Below are positions 21,905-34,320 of a DNA stretch of 64,000 nucleotides, in pieces. Source of the DNA: Impatiens glandulifera (Eukaryota > Streptophyta > Magnoliopsida > Ericales > Balsaminaceae); assembly GCF_907164915.1 (NCBI RefSeq), contig NC_061864.1, forward strand, positions 4,175,389 through 4,239,388, given 5' to 3'. The notes beneath the pieces are model-generated. The model saw only the letters and a program-made list of their open reading frames with translations, searched no databases and was not told the origin of the DNA. The position numbers were made by a program, and so were the translations under genes. Positions within the stretch are counted from its first letter, which is position 1, and each line of letters begins with the position of its first letter.

Positions 21905-22393
21905 AGGATCTCGATGATGTTGAGGAACGATGATGTTGAGGAACGATGATGTTGAGGAACGATGATCTTGATGGATGTGGGAATGGAAAGTCGGCCGCAG
22001 TCGGAGTGGGAGGGAGAATCGGGGTGGTTTTGTTTTTAATTAGGGCAGAAAAGTAATATATAGGACTAAAGACGCGATTTACCATGGACGCGATTTAATC
22101 TGAATCGCGTGAGTTCATCACCGCGATTTAGATTAAATCGCGTGCATGGTAAATCGCGTACATTTAAAAACGCGAATTACCAATCACGCGTTTCATCTAA
22201 ATCGCGGTGATGAACTCACGCGATTTAGATTAAATCGCGTGATTGGTAATTCGCGTCTTTGAGCGTAAGAAATGGCGCCGAAGGGGTATTTCCGACATTT
22301 CGCGGGGCAAAAGGGCCCTTTTTGCCAACTTTAGTAGGCGGGGGCCCTTTTTGGAATTTCCCCTGTTATGGGGGCCATTTCATCAAATTTCCC
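21905..22393. repeat. Right terminal inverted repeat of the MULE
   Basis: Inverted copy of 9880 to about 10345. The outer 335 bp are almost identical to the left TIR. The inner part carries several copies of GATGTTGAGGAACGATGAT (21885-21975), expanded relative to the left end. It probably supplies promoter and leader for the BRCT gene. Confidence 0.85.
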
Positions 22394-22401
22394 AATACAA
22401 G
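22394..22401. repeat. Right target-site duplication of the MULE
   Basis: AATACAAG, the direct repeat of 9872-9879. Confidence 0.85.
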
Positions 22402-22892
22402 ATAACCACTGTTTTGATACATGGGTTTGACCCAAATTAATATAAACGGTTGGATCGAATCCCAGACATTAACGTAGGTGGTGCCCCACGATTTTAAAGG
22501 TTTGACCATAAATAATAAACTGGTTGCATTGAGAGAATTAGAGTATAACTTATAAAAATGTAACAATTAATTTGAATTACCCAAAATATATAGGGGGGGT
22601 ATAAACGTGAGGTGCATATATATTTTAAACCCCCAATTGCTAGTTCACGGGTGAATATGTGGCGAGATATTGCCAGATATGATTAAACAATTGGACCTTC
22701 CATTCTTCAGGATCATATAAAGATGGATCAACCAACGGACCTTTCTCTTCATTATTCTCCTCCTAGCTCAATCTCTCTCTCTCTATATATATATATCCCT
22801 TTTAGATTGATTGATAATAATAATAATAATTATTATCTCCAAAGGCAAAGGAGCTGGACAGAATTTAAAGGTTTAATCATTTCCCCCTAATA
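22402..22892 (+). promoter_or_regulatory. LOG upstream region
   Basis: A CT-rich run followed by TATATATATAT (about 22770-22797) lies about 100 bp before the LOG start codon and is a plausible core promoter. The MULE inserted about 500 bp upstream of the gene. No other gene was seen in this stretch. Confidence 0.4.
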
Positions 22893-23277
22893 ATGGAAAA
22901 CAACCTCAACCAACAACAACAACAACTCCTTTCAACCGTCAAATCAAGATTCAAGCGTATCTGTGTCTTCTGCGGGAGCAGCCCCGGCCGAAACCCAACT
23001 TACCAACTTGCTGCGACTCAGCTTGGAACTGAATTGGTACTCTCTCTCTCTCTCTCACTACATATCAACTCTGTTCAAGAACAGAACAGAACAGAGTCGA
23101 CTCAATCATCAACCCATTCCAAGATTGAATATTTTGTTAATTGCTTTTATGATTCATAGAGGATGGATGATGATTGATTGATTATCAGCCTATACTATTA
23201 TTAATACTAGTTAATAATTAGTATACTAAGAAGAAAAAACATGCTTCTTTTTCTTCTTTAATCTGGTATGAGAGAAG

Positions 23278-23315
<38 letters not shown>

Positions 23316-23872
23316 TGCTAGCCAACTGAATTGGGAATTCAAATTTGACAGGTTGAGAGGAACATAGACTTGGTTTATGGTGGAGGAAGCATCGGTTTGA
23401 TGGGTCTGGTTTCTCAAGCAGTATTTGATGGCGGTCGCCACGTCTTAGGGTATAATATGTTATGTTCTTTAATATTTAACTCTATGTAAATTTTGAACTT
23501 TTACTTATCTTCCCATATTTTTAATTTTAGGGTAATTCCAAGAACACTCATGCCGAGAGAGGTACAGAAATCCATGTTTTTTTTTTATATTTTATTTTAA
23601 ATTAAATTAAAGAATATTTTATTGGGATTCGATTTTCAATTAATAAATTTAGAACCGCATAGACCATGTATATTCTCTCTCTCTCTCTCTCTCGACTTCC
23701 ATAGATCATTGGGTCGGTCGTAGGAGAATCAAAACCACCCAGAAAAATGTCAGGTCTAGGTCTGATGAGATAAGAAGATAAGATAGGATCAGAACTTTTG
23801 TTATATATTAATAGAGAGATGAAAATTAATATCTATATTAATTAATTATTTAATTAATTGATCATTAGTTTG

Positions 23873-23906
<34 letters not shown>

Positions 23907-24597
23907 GGGGTGTTTGGTCTTTATATATTAATGCATGCAGATCACCGGAGAGACGGTCGGAGAAGTTAGAGCCGTTTCAGGCATGCACCAAAGGAAGGCC
24001 GAAATGGCTCGTCAAGCCGATGCTTTTATTGCTTTGCCAGGTTTCATTTGTTAATCAAGTCTTGTTTGTTTGGATCATTAATTTAATTAATTAATTAATT
24101 ATTAATATTGATTTCAATTTACAGGTGGTTATGGAACACTAGAAGAACTTCTCGAAGTTATTACTTGGGCTCAACTTGGAATCCACGATAAGCCGGTATA
24201 TATATAACTAATTAGAAACTAATTATTATTTTTTTCAAATAATTAATTAATTAATTAAATTAAATAAAATGAAATGATTGTAGGTGGGGTTATTGAATGT
24301 GGATGGTTACTACAACTCTCTCTTGTCCTTCATAGACAATGCCGTTGATGAAGGCTTCATCACTCCATCTGCCCGCCACATCATTGTCTCTGCCCATACT
24401 GCCCGTGAACTCATTTCCAAGCTTGAGGTGACTAATTATTATTTAATTTAATTTATTTGAATTAAGTATTAATTAATTATTAACCATCGATCCTTAATTG
24501 TATGTAGGATTACGTTCCCATGCATAGCTCTCCCCTCAGTTGGGAGTTAGAGCAGCATATCGGCTACAGTACCAGGTCAGATATTATAGGCCGTTGA
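22893..24597 (+). CDS. LOG: Cytokinin riboside 5'-monophosphate phosphoribohydrolase (LOG)
   Basis: Seven exons join in frame: 22893-23036, 23352-23449, 23531-23561, 23941-24040, 24125-24195, 24284-24427 and 24508-24597, giving 225 aa, the usual LOG size. Family marks are present in order: [15 protein letters not shown] near the N-terminus, [29 protein letters not shown], then the nucleotide-binding and catalytic motif PGGYGTLEE at about residue 124. LOG enzymes remove ribose 5'-phosphate from cytokinin nucleotides to release the active free base, mainly in the cytosol and nucleus. Intron 1 holds a long TA microsatellite (23281-23310) and intron 3 another (23876-23900). Start chosen as the only in-frame ATG ahead of the conserved region. 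Paralogue number (LOG1-9) is not assigned. Confidence 0.95.
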
Positions 24598-25721
24598 TCT
24601 CGATCGATCAATTCCATCACAGCCGCAGATCTTAACTGCCTTCCTGCCTGCCTGCCTGCCTAGAGGAGGACAACAACAACAAGTATAGTACGTACGTACG
24701 TAGTAATCTAGACTTGAGCTGCACTGGATCCATTATTTAATTAATTATGACGTCGTACGCGACTAATTAATTAATTAATTAATTAATTAAGGAAAACAGG
24801 GCATATATACATATTATTATTATTGTTTACTTTACATTATATATTGTCAAACACTTAAATTGATGTTCATGAATGTATAGCTAGCTAGCTAGATAGGACT
24901 TGCATTTTTATTTTATAAAGTTGTGTATTATTATTATTATTATTAATCACATGCGTGAATCTTACTTTTATTAACAAATTAATTAAGGTACTCCAATTTA
25001 ATTGTGTCACACTATTTCTGTCTAAATGATTCAACATCGTATCATGTCATATATAGTTTTAGTCCACCACGTGAGATGAACACGAGTCATTTTGGATCTT
25101 TCTTTGTCTCAACTCCCAAGAGGGAAAAATCTAATTTTTTATTCTTAAATAAAAATTATTTTAGTTGTTTTCTGCTGCCTCTGTCTGCCCCCCGTTTCCC
25201 ACCACCAACTGATTTTATTCTTTTTCTAATTTAAAAAGAAACAATGAAAGAAGGAAAAAACACACACACACTTACAAGAAATATGCCGCAATAAATGGAG
25301 TCTTATTTTCTTTGCTTCCGCGTTACATTATTATTATTATTATAAGAATGATTTTTTCATGTAACTCAAGTCATAACAATATTGTCTAAAATATCACAAG
25401 TTTCAAGTTCTATTCTTGTCTTCAGTTAAAGCGGAGACTAAAATTCAATAAATAAAAAGAACAATCTTCGACATGTAAAGGAATATGATCATATTATTAT
25501 TGAGAAAACAATTTTCAATTTATATATTTACTAATGTTCCAAATAAAATGGTGAAAACCTAACCAAATATAAGTTATCGACACAATTTACAGCACCTCAA
25601 TGCAAAGTCATACATGAACAAAAGTTAGTCGAACTCAACATGATTGAATTAAAAAAAAAATGAAAATAGTTAAAAGCATGTAAAATTAATAATAACAGTT
25701 CTATTCAACACGGTTCCGAAT
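24598..25721. other. LOG 3' UTR and intergenic DNA
   Basis: Short simple repeats occur: CCTG (24642-24661), ACGT (24689-24702) and AATT tracts. Nothing else supported before the copia LTR. Confidence 0.5.
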
Positions 25722-25726
25722 GGAAG

Positions 25727-25959
25727 TGTTAAACAACAAAACTCTTCATCGGTATCAACAACAGAAATTAACCACAAGAGTTAATTTATTTGTAGTTACT
25801 TTACTTGAGTATATCAAAGGTCGCATTGATTAATGTGTATATTTATTGATCATTATATTATGTATTTAATCATGTATTGTAACCACACATTCTTATCAAG
25901 GAAAATAGCCAAAACTTATTTACGGCTAAAATAATTCTATCTATATTTTATTTCTTTCT
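25727..25959 (+). repeat. 5' LTR of the copia element
   Basis: Begins TGTTAAACAACAAAACTC and ends TTTATTTCTTTCT, so it has the usual TG start but ends CT rather than CA. It contains a likely polyadenylation/termination region around TATTATGTATTTAATCATG. Confidence 0.9.
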
Positions 25960-26004
25960 TGGTATCAGAGCATCTCTTGGACTACTCCTTTCTTTTTCGA
26001 TCCT

Positions 26005-28380
26005 ATGGCTGATTCAAACAAAAATCAGTTGTTTCCTAACTTTCTTCAATCGATCTCTGTTAAACTTGATCAGCACAACTTTGTAATCTGGAAAAGTCAA
26101 GTTATACCGGTTCTTAAAGGCAACCGTCTTTTCCGATTTGTTACTGAATCCCACCCAGCCCCCTGTGCAACGATTACTTCTGTACAGGACGATGAAACTG
26201 TTGTTGACGATGACGAAGAGAAACCCACCGTCGTCGCAAATCCTGAGTTTGAAGCATGGGAGGAGAAAGATCAGCGAATCATAAGTTGGCTCCTCTCTAC
26301 CTTATCAGATTCCATTCTTGCTCAAGTTGTTGGCGACGCATGTGAGACCTCTTCGCGTCTTTGGGCTACACTTGAAAGAATGTTCGCAACACAATCTAGA
26401 GCTCGTTTGGTTCAGTTGCGACTACAACTCCAGACTCAGAAGAAAGGTAATAAATCAATGAATGAATACCTTCAATCTATAAAATCTATAGCAGATTCGC
26501 TTGCAGCAATTGGTGAGAGAGTTTCTGAACTCGATTTGTTCACTCATACCTTGAGTGGCCTTGGACCAGAATACGAGGCCTTAGTGGTTGCTGTAACCAC
26601 CCGTTTCGAACCGGTGAGTGTCGAGGAACTCACTGGACTTCTGCTCAACCACGAACAACGGCTAGAACTGGCACATTCTGTTGCCAACAATGCCTCAGCC
26701 AATATTACTTTCGGACGACATAAAGGAGGTGGAAGAAACTCTCGCGGGAATCCATCGCCGCGAGGAAGGGGATCAAATTCAGGATCCTCTGAATATTATA
26801 TGGCTAAAAATTCTTATGTCAATGGACCTGAGTCCGAGTCCGGTGGATGCTGGAGCGGGACGCCTTTATATAGGTCCAACAATAACATAAATAATAATTC
26901 GAGTCGAGTTGGATCGAATTATGGGCCCAATAATCTTCAATTTGGAAACAATTTATTTTCTCGTGACGGGAACCGTCGTAGAAATAATAATGGTGGTAAT
27001 CAACGTCCGAAATGTACCAATTGTGATCGAATTGGACATTCATCGGATAATTGTCGCTCTCACCAACAATGTCAACTTTGTAATGGTATTGGACATCTTG
27101 TCAATACTTGTCGGCGTAGGTTTGATCATAACTTTCAACCTTCGGCTCCGCCTGCAGCTATGATGGCCAGCCCATCAGTGATCTCAGATCCTGCTTGGTA
27201 TCCAGACTCGGGTGCTACTGATCATATTACGGCTGACTTAGAAAATCACCAAACTCACTCGGCATATCAAGGTACTAAACGGATTTCAGTTGGTAACGGT
27301 AACCCTCTATCCATATCTCACATTGGCAATTCTATTATTAATAGTGGAAATCAAACTCTACATCTACGAAATATTTTGCATGTTCCACAAATTGTCAAGA
27401 ATTTGATGAGTGTTGCTCGATTTACCGCTGATAATAATGTATTCTTTGAATTTCATCCTTCTTACTGTTTGGTAAAGGATCGCTCTACGAAGATGGAAGT
27501 TCTTCGAGGCAGACTTAAAGACGGGTTATACTATATTTCTCCATCAACAATCCCTAAACATGCTCTTACAACCTCTCGAGCTTCAACGTCTACTTGGCAT
27601 CATCGTTTTGGACACCCTTGTGCTGCCACCACATCTTATGTTATTTCTCATTTTCAGTTACCTATGTTAGGAAACAAAAACTTTAATGTTTGTGAAGCAT
27701 GCCAGATTGGAAAAGCTCACAAATTACCTTTTCCAATTTCTATATCAAAAACTTTTGCTCCACTTGATTTAATTCATTCTGATGTTTGGGGACCGGCTCC
27801 CGTTTTCTCTACAAATGGTTTTCGTTATATGGTTATTTTTGTTGATGACTATAGTCGGTATACGTGGTTATACCCACTTCAAAAGAAATCGGATGTGTTA
27901 TCTATATTTGTGAAATTTAAGGCACTTGTTGAAAACCAATTCAACCGGAGTATAAAAATGCTTCAGACTGATTGGGGTGGAGAATATCGTAATCTTGGCT
28001 CATTGACAGAACTTCATGGTATACAGCATCGACTCTCGTGCCCATATACGAGCGAACAAAATGGAGTTGCTGAACGAAAATTACGGCATATCACTGAGAT
28101 TAGCCTCACCTTAAGGGCACATGCATCAGTACCTCCTCAATATTGGGATGATGCGTCTCTCACTGCAATATATCTTATCAACCGACAACCATCACCTTCT
28201 CTAGATCATCGCTCTCCATATGAAATATTATTTCGGTGTGTGCCTGACTATATTTCTTTGAAGACTTTTGGGTGTGCTTGTTACCCTCTTATAAGACCCT
28301 ACAACCAATACAAGATGGATTTTCGGTCCACCCGATGTATTTTTCTTGGGTATAGCTCGGTTCACAAAGGCTATAAATGA
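26005..28380 (+). pseudogene. Copia gag-protease-integrase frame ending at a premature TGA
   Basis: 791 aa. Gag occupies the first ~300 residues. Two CCHC knuckles follow at about 337-350 (CTNCDRIGHSSDNC) and 354-367. The aspartic protease DSGAT is at ~401. The pre-integrase motif HHRFGHP is at ~532. The integrase core has acidic residues in HSDVWG (~592), QTDWGGEY (~655) and NGVAERK (~690). It stops at TGA 28378-28380, directly after VHKGYK, where the family normally continues without a stop. Downstream codons in the same frame still look like copia protein for about 25 residues, so the TGA is a nonsense mutation. Confidence 0.9.
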
Positions 28381-30400
28381 CTCCACCTACCAACCGGTCG
28401 TATATACATCTCTCGACATGTTACCTTCAATGAACAAATATTTCCCTTTTCTACAATATCACCTTCGGCACCTACTCACACAACCCAACAACCATCGTTA
28501 TCTATCCTCACATATTCTGTTCCATCTACAACCTCAACCGTTATTACTACACAACCTACCACACCTACCACACCTACCACATCTATCCCTCCTAATAATC
28601 CAATTAATCCAATCACTACCCCACCTCAATCTTTTTCTAACTCATCTACTCCCCACATTGGTTGAATCCACACCTATTCCTAGAAATCCTCTTCCTCGTA
28701 CTTCACCTGTTCGTGCCCCTACATGCTCCATTCATCCCATGGTCACTCGAGCCAAAAACCGGATTCATTCCTTAAATATTAACTTTGCCTTTAGTGTTGA
28801 ACCTACATGTGTTTCATCGGCTAATAAAGACCCTGCTTGGAGGGTTGCCATGACATCTGAGTATAATTCACTACTACATAACAACACATGGACTCTTGTT
28901 CCGCGAACTCAGGCTCGCAATGTGGTTGGATGCAAATGGGTTTTTAAACTTAAACGGAAAATTGATGGGTCAATTGAACGACACAAAGCACGACTTGTTG
29001 CAAAAGGTTTTCATCAACAATCTGGAATTGATTATGAGGAAACCTTTAGTCCGGTTGTCAAACCAACTACTATACGAACCATTCTCTCACTCGCTGTTAC
29101 ACGACAGTGGCCTATCCACCAACTTGATGTGAGTAATGCTTTTCTTCATGGCACATTACTTGAAGAAGTTTATATGGCTCAACCGCCTGGATTTATACAT
29201 CCTGATTTTCCACATCATGTATGTCGTCTACAAAAGGCCATTTATGGACTAAAGCAAGCCCCGCGTACTTGGCACTCCACATTATGTAGGGCTTTATTAT
29301 CCATTGGCTTTATTGAATCCAAATCCGATACATCGCTTTTTATTTATCACAAAGGCGATATTTTGGCTTATCTACTAGTTTATGTGGATGATATTATATT
29401 TACGGGAAACTCTTCACCCCATCTTATGTCTACGATATCTAAATTGTGTAAACTATTTCCTATTAAAGACATGGGTGATATTCATTATTTTCTTGGAGTT
29501 GAAGCTACTCGAACTCCCACCGGTTTGTTTCTTAGTCAAGTTAATTATATTTCCACAATCCTTAAGAGAGCTAATATGGTGGATGCAAAGCCACTTCACA
29601 CTCCTGTTGCCACTGGGTCTTCTCTTTCCAAACATGATGGTGAACCCTTGAGTGACCCACTTCTCTATCGAAGCATTGTTGGCGCTCTTCAATATCTTAC
29701 TCTCACACGTCCTGAGCTCGCCTTTGCAGTTAATCGAGCGTGTCAGTTTATGCACTCTCCCACCACTACTCATTGGGCAGCTGTAAAACGAATATTACGT
29801 TATCTTCGACATACACCGTATCATGGATTACAAATTCGGTCATCGTCACAACTTTCTCTTACAGCATATTCTGATGCTGATTGGGCCGGATGTCCTGATG
29901 ATCGTCGATCCACCACTGGCTATTGTGTATTTCTTGGAGACAATCTCATTTCCTGGAATTCCAAAAAGCAACAGGTTGTTGCTCGTTCTAGTACAGAGTC
30001 TGAATATCGTGCCTTGGCTCATGCTACTGCTGAACTTTGTTGGCTCCAATCTCTTCTAGGAGAACTTCACGTCACTCTGAATCGTCCTCCTATTCTATGG
30101 TGTGACAACATTGGTGCTGCATTTCTCTCTGCAAACCCTGTCTTTCATGCTCGTACCAAACACATTGAGATTGATTTTCATTTTGTTCGTGAACGTGTTG
30201 CTCGTAAGACACTTATCATTCAATACATATCAACTCGTGATCAGATTGCAGATATCCTTACTAAAGGTCTTTCATCTAAATGCTTTTCACTTTTTCGTGA
30301 CAAGCTCACAGTCTGTGCCACACCGTTTCGCTTGCGGGAGGATGTTAAACAACAAAACTCTTCATCGGTATCAACAACAGAAATTAACCACAAGAGTTAA
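28381..30400 (+). pseudogene. Copia reverse transcriptase-RNase H frame, separated by a frameshift
   Basis: After the TGA the reading frame shifts somewhere between about 28430 and 28670, in the Pro/Thr/Ser-rich linker. The new frame then runs open to 30400. It carries the RT motifs YGLKQAPRTWH and LLVYVDDIIFTG and the RNase H motifs SSTESEYRALA and WCDNIGAAFLS. The frame ends inside the 3' LTR. Because it differs from the gag frame and follows a stop, a full polyprotein cannot be made from this copy. Confidence 0.9.
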
Positions 30401-30577
30401 TTTATCTGTAGTTACTTTACTTGAGTATATCAAAGGTCGCATTGATTAATGTATGTATATTTATTGATCATTATATTATGTATTTAATCATGTATTGTAA
30501 CCACACATTCTTATCAAGGAAAATAGCCAAAACTTATTTACGGCTAAAATAATTCTATCTATATTTTATTTCTTTCT
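30343..30577 (+). repeat. 3' LTR of the copia element
   Basis: Matches the 5' LTR except for one T/C change in TTTATTTGTAG/TTTATCTGTAG and an extra AT at TGTATGTATA. Confidence 0.9.
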
Positions 30578-30582
30578 GGAAG

Positions 30583-32289
30583 TTATTACAGATATATCCT
30601 CCTGTTAACTACGGCTAGCCATAGCCAACGACTTGAATAAATAATTTATCGGGATTCTTCATATGGAAGGAGAAAATCTTCTTGAGTTCATGAACAGCTA
30701 GCCCTGATTTCGAAACCGTGATGATCCCTTCCCTCCTCTTTGGAAGATTGATGGGTCATTTATACATTGTGTTATCACGGCTATCACAAACTTGACAGTG
30801 GATCATGGAATGCCTCCAGTTTCTGATTTTTAAGAACGGACTCTGGGATTCAACAACCATCGACACAAACGCGATGAAGATTTCTCACGTGAAACTATCT
30901 TGGAAAAAAATGAAGAATGCGGTATAAAGAATTGCACAGCATCCTGTGACTGTTTCCCGTAATGAGTGGATCTTTGATGAAAATGAGATCAAGAAGTTGT
31001 TGTCAAGCAAAATTGAGTTGGATAAGATGATCGGTGACCTGGAGCAAAACTTGACTATATGAGACTTCGAATGATTTTAAAGATAAGTTAGATAACTTTG
31101 CACGTACAAATTGCAGGTTATTGCATCGACTTGGTACACTCAATTAGGCAAAGTGAAAATGGAGAATTTGATGGAGGATGTGTAAGAATTTAGATGATTA
31201 TGATGATAATAAGGATGATAATGCTAACAAGGATGATCATAATCCAATATTATTCAGGTTGTTTTATCAAATAATTACATTTGTTTATATAAGAGTTTCC
31301 CATAATGAGTGAATAAACGAGAGAATTTGAGTGAGGGAATAAGAAGGAGAATTTGGGTGAAGGGATAAGAGAATGATTTTTCAACCAATGAGGTTATGTT
31401 AAGTTATTTTTTCTCTTATTCTCTCCCCAAATTCCCGGGTTCAAATTTGCTGCTCCAAAGGACATGTTCTGTACTTTCACAAAAATTAATTCTTTTATAA
31501 AATAAGTCAAAAATAATGAAAAAAAAAAGAATGAAAAGTCCACCTATTTCCTAAAATGTTACAAAATGAAACATAAATTTTGACACTCTACATTTAATTT
31601 CCAAATTTCTTCTCTATCAGTACCCCTATATAGTAGGAAAGAAAATTGTTCCCAAAAATGGGAAAGTAACATGTTTTAAAGATGAGACATTTATAGCATT
31701 ATTGATAACTTGTGAATAGTGGGTGGGACTGATCTCATGAGATTGTAGGACATAATTTAAATTAATTAAACAAATAAATAATTGAAGTTGAAAAGTACGA
31801 GTAGTAAGTACTACTATTTGGAGAGGGGGTGCAAGTGGGAAGTGATGGCCTGTTTGGTTAATTGTGACTTATTTGGATCTGTTCTATTATTATACTAAAA
31901 AGAGGTTGGTGTGTCTTTGTCGTAACTCGTACGTACGAAGAAGAAGAATACGATCCAGCTAGCCTTGCCAGGTCATGATCGAGGTACTGTAATTGTCTTA
32001 AAAGTGACAGCTCACTGGACAGCTCATCATATGCCCTTCTTATGTGTACTGCCGATCAGTCACCTTCCATCTTTTTCATCATCAGTATTATATATTAAAC
32101 CTTAATTAATATGTTGTTTTTAAACTCTTCCTATATCCTTCTCCTCAACATAAATGCATGAATCAATGATGACAAAAGTATTAAACACACGAAAAAAAGT
32201 CACTACTTAGACTATATAACCATCCACAAAATAAACATAACATTGAAAACTAGTAGATGACATAATTGGAGCTAGTTTAAAGTGTGTCC
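30583..32289. other. Intergenic DNA, no recognised gene
   Basis: 30600-31300 has more even base composition than its surroundings and short broken reading frames (for example one around 30960-31060 reading SRNEWIFDENEIKKLLSSK), but I could not match it to a family. 31318-31440 holds a possible diverged relative of MITE family A (GAGTGAGGGAATAAG...CTCTTATTCTCTCCCC). Nothing else is supported. Confidence 0.4.
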
Positions 32290-34050
32290 AAATTAAGAGG
32301 TCGTGACCCTTCAAGTTAAAGACTTGAGGTTTTCAGACTAATTAAGTAAATGCTTTGATCAAGCATTATGGTAAGAGGAGGATTAGTGTTTGGAACTCAA
32401 CATTAATTTATCTAATTCATAAGGCTCTTCTTGGAACCATTGATATAAAAGATTTTAGACCGATTAATCTTGTGTCGTCATTCAATAAGATTGTTTCTAA
32501 ATATTTGACGAATATGTTACGTGGGGTTCTTGAACAGGTAATTTCAGCTAATGAAATTGTTTTTACCAAGAGTCAACAAATTTTTGACGCAACACTGATC
32601 GCAAATGAATTGACTCGGCAAACTATAAGGGAATAAATGTGCATTTATTAATAAGTTGGATATCAATAAAGTATATGATCACGTAAAATGAGAATTTTTA
32701 TTTGATGTCATGGGTAGAATAGAAATTGGGGATAAGTGGATCGGTTATATTAGATTCAGTGTTTCGATGACCAAATTCTCTATGATTGTAATTGAATTTC
32801 CTAAAGAATTTTTTGAAAGTTTGAGAGGTATTAGACAAGGTGACCCGTTGTCTCCATTATTGTTGGTCAGTGTCATGGAAGCGTTTACTAAAATGTTGAA
32901 GTTTGCGAAACAAGCTGATCTCATGAGAGTAGAGAAATGATGTCTCATTTTTCCATTTATCTTATGCTATTCGTTGACGATACATTATGCATGATACATA
33001 TCAAATGTAAAAATATCAAACATATGCGTGATATCGAGCATTTTCTGAATTGCGGGTCAATGTCGGTAAGTCTAATGATTTTTCTCGTACTCTATTTTCT
33101 ATAGAAGGAATACATATTTGGTAAATATTATAGGCTTCGATATTGGAATATTTCCGTCTACTTATCTTGGTATGTCTCTTGGTGTTAAATCCCGCTCCAA
33201 AATCACTTGGAACCCAATTATCTTTAAAATGAAGAGAATGTTAGTTATCTAGAAGAGTAAGATGATTTTAAAAGGGGCCGTTTGATCCTCATCAAGACTA
33301 TGCCCAATTTTATGATGTATTTGTTTCTTATTTTCAAGAGTGTGGTCATGAATATGGAAAAAATTGTGTGCAATTTTTTTTTGGATCCTCCATGTCTCCT
33401 TTAAAAATTTGGTGAGTTGGGCTAAAGTGAAGAGATTAAATGATCTAAGGGAGTTAGGAATTAGTGATTTAGATTAATTTAACAAAACTCTCTTATCAAA
33501 ATGGTGCAACAAATTTTCTTCGGACCATATCTATTTATGGGTTGATATGATCAAATTCAAATATGTAAAGAATTGGTCTAGATGGTTCACCAAAGCTAGC
33601 CCCAAACAACTGGTTGTAGCGTGGAGAGACATCTCTACTATGTGGAAATCTTTTCGTGGGTAGTGCAGATTCTTGGTAGGATCAACTTTTGTAACGATAT
33701 TTGGTGCAATGTTAGATGTCTTGCATTGTCATTCTCAATCCTCGCTTCGATCACGATCAATAGAAATGTTCCGGTCAAAGACATGTTTGATCAATATTCG
33801 AATAGTTTCGCGAGTAAAATCAAATACATGAGAAGACTTAATGATGGAGATATAACATTAAATTAAAGGATGTTGCTCTTAGTGGGTCGCAATTTGGTGA
33901 TTCATTTTTCGCGTAATATCTTACGTTGGTAAGATATGTGTTCTTTTAAGGTTAATCATTGTTACACATTATTTGCGGAGATTGCCCCATATGACTTCCT
34001 ATGAGAGAAGTTGTGAGATTTTAAATTTTCTTCAAAATTCTCATTTTTTT
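32290..34050 (+). pseudogene. Degenerate non-LTR (LINE) retrotransposon relic
   Basis: Scattered pieces of LINE reverse transcriptase remain in order but in different frames: IKDFRPINLVSSFNKIVSK with IFDATLIANEL (32436-32630), SLRGIRQGDPLSPLL (32818-32865), a partly readable LFVDDT catalytic loop (~32970-32985), and C-terminal pieces such as LLSKWCNKF (~33490) and DIWCNVRCLALSF (~33700). Many stops and frameshifts separate them, so the copy is old and inactive. Ends and target duplication are not visible. Confidence 0.8.
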
Positions 34051-34249
34051 TGGATAGAGTGTGATGCATAGAGGGATCTTGATGGATTAAATATGCATGA
34101 AAATGGTGCATTATGGTTAGTCGTTTTTGAATGTATTGCGAAAAGTGGAGACAATACATCACTTGTTTTTGCATTGCAAATGAGTGACTGCGATTTGGAG
34201 TCTACTTTGAATATGATTGACATTGAGTAAGTAGTGTCTAAATCAATTA

Positions 34250-34320
34250 TCGATTGTTGGGTGTTTGAATAGAAATCGCGAGCTCGATTGTTGGGTGTTT
34301 GAATAGAAATCGCGAGCTCG
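34250..34320. repeat. 35-bp direct duplication
   Basis: TCGATTGTTGGGTGTTTGAATAGAAATCGCGAGC is present twice in direct succession, a simple local duplication near the end of the LINE relic. Confidence 0.85.

Larger units (their letters stand above)
9880..22393. mobile_element. Complete autonomous-looking MULE carrying Ulp1-like protease, transposase and BRCT genes
   Basis: The element starts GGGAAATTTGATG and ends with the exact complement CATCAAATTTCCC, and is flanked by the 8-bp direct repeat AATACAAG. It is 12,514 bp. From left to right it holds: TIR; DUF1985/Ulp1 protease gene (+); inverted CACGTG-rich array; MULE transposase gene (-); an internal TIR-like block; tandem-BRCT gene (-); tandem subterminal repeats; TIR. 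MULEs with Ulp1-like (C48) genes are a known plant group (often called Kaonashi or KI-MULEs). The BRCT gene is not a part I know from that group. The TIRs are nearly identical and all three genes have open frames, so the insertion looks recent and possibly active. Confidence 0.9.
25727..30577 (+). mobile_element. Ty1-copia LTR retrotransposon, recently inserted but defective
   Basis: Two LTRs (25727-25959 and 30343-30577), a 5-bp target duplication GGAAG (25722-25726 and 30578-30582), a primer-binding site complementary to initiator tRNA-Met (TGGTATCAGAGC, 25960-25971), gag-pol in copia order (integrase before reverse transcriptase) and a purine-rich tract GCGGGAGGA just before the 3' LTR. 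The LTRs differ by one substitution and one 2-bp indel, which implies a young insertion. The coding region is broken (see the next entries). Confidence 0.95.

Noticed and set aside
28378..28670. Programmed stop or frameshift between copia frames
   Set aside because: Copia elements of this type normally use one continuous frame. Family-like sequence continues after the TGA in the old frame, so these are mutations.
30640..31260. Possible degraded host gene after the copia element
   Set aside because: Short broken frames only. I could not recognise any family, so no gene is called.
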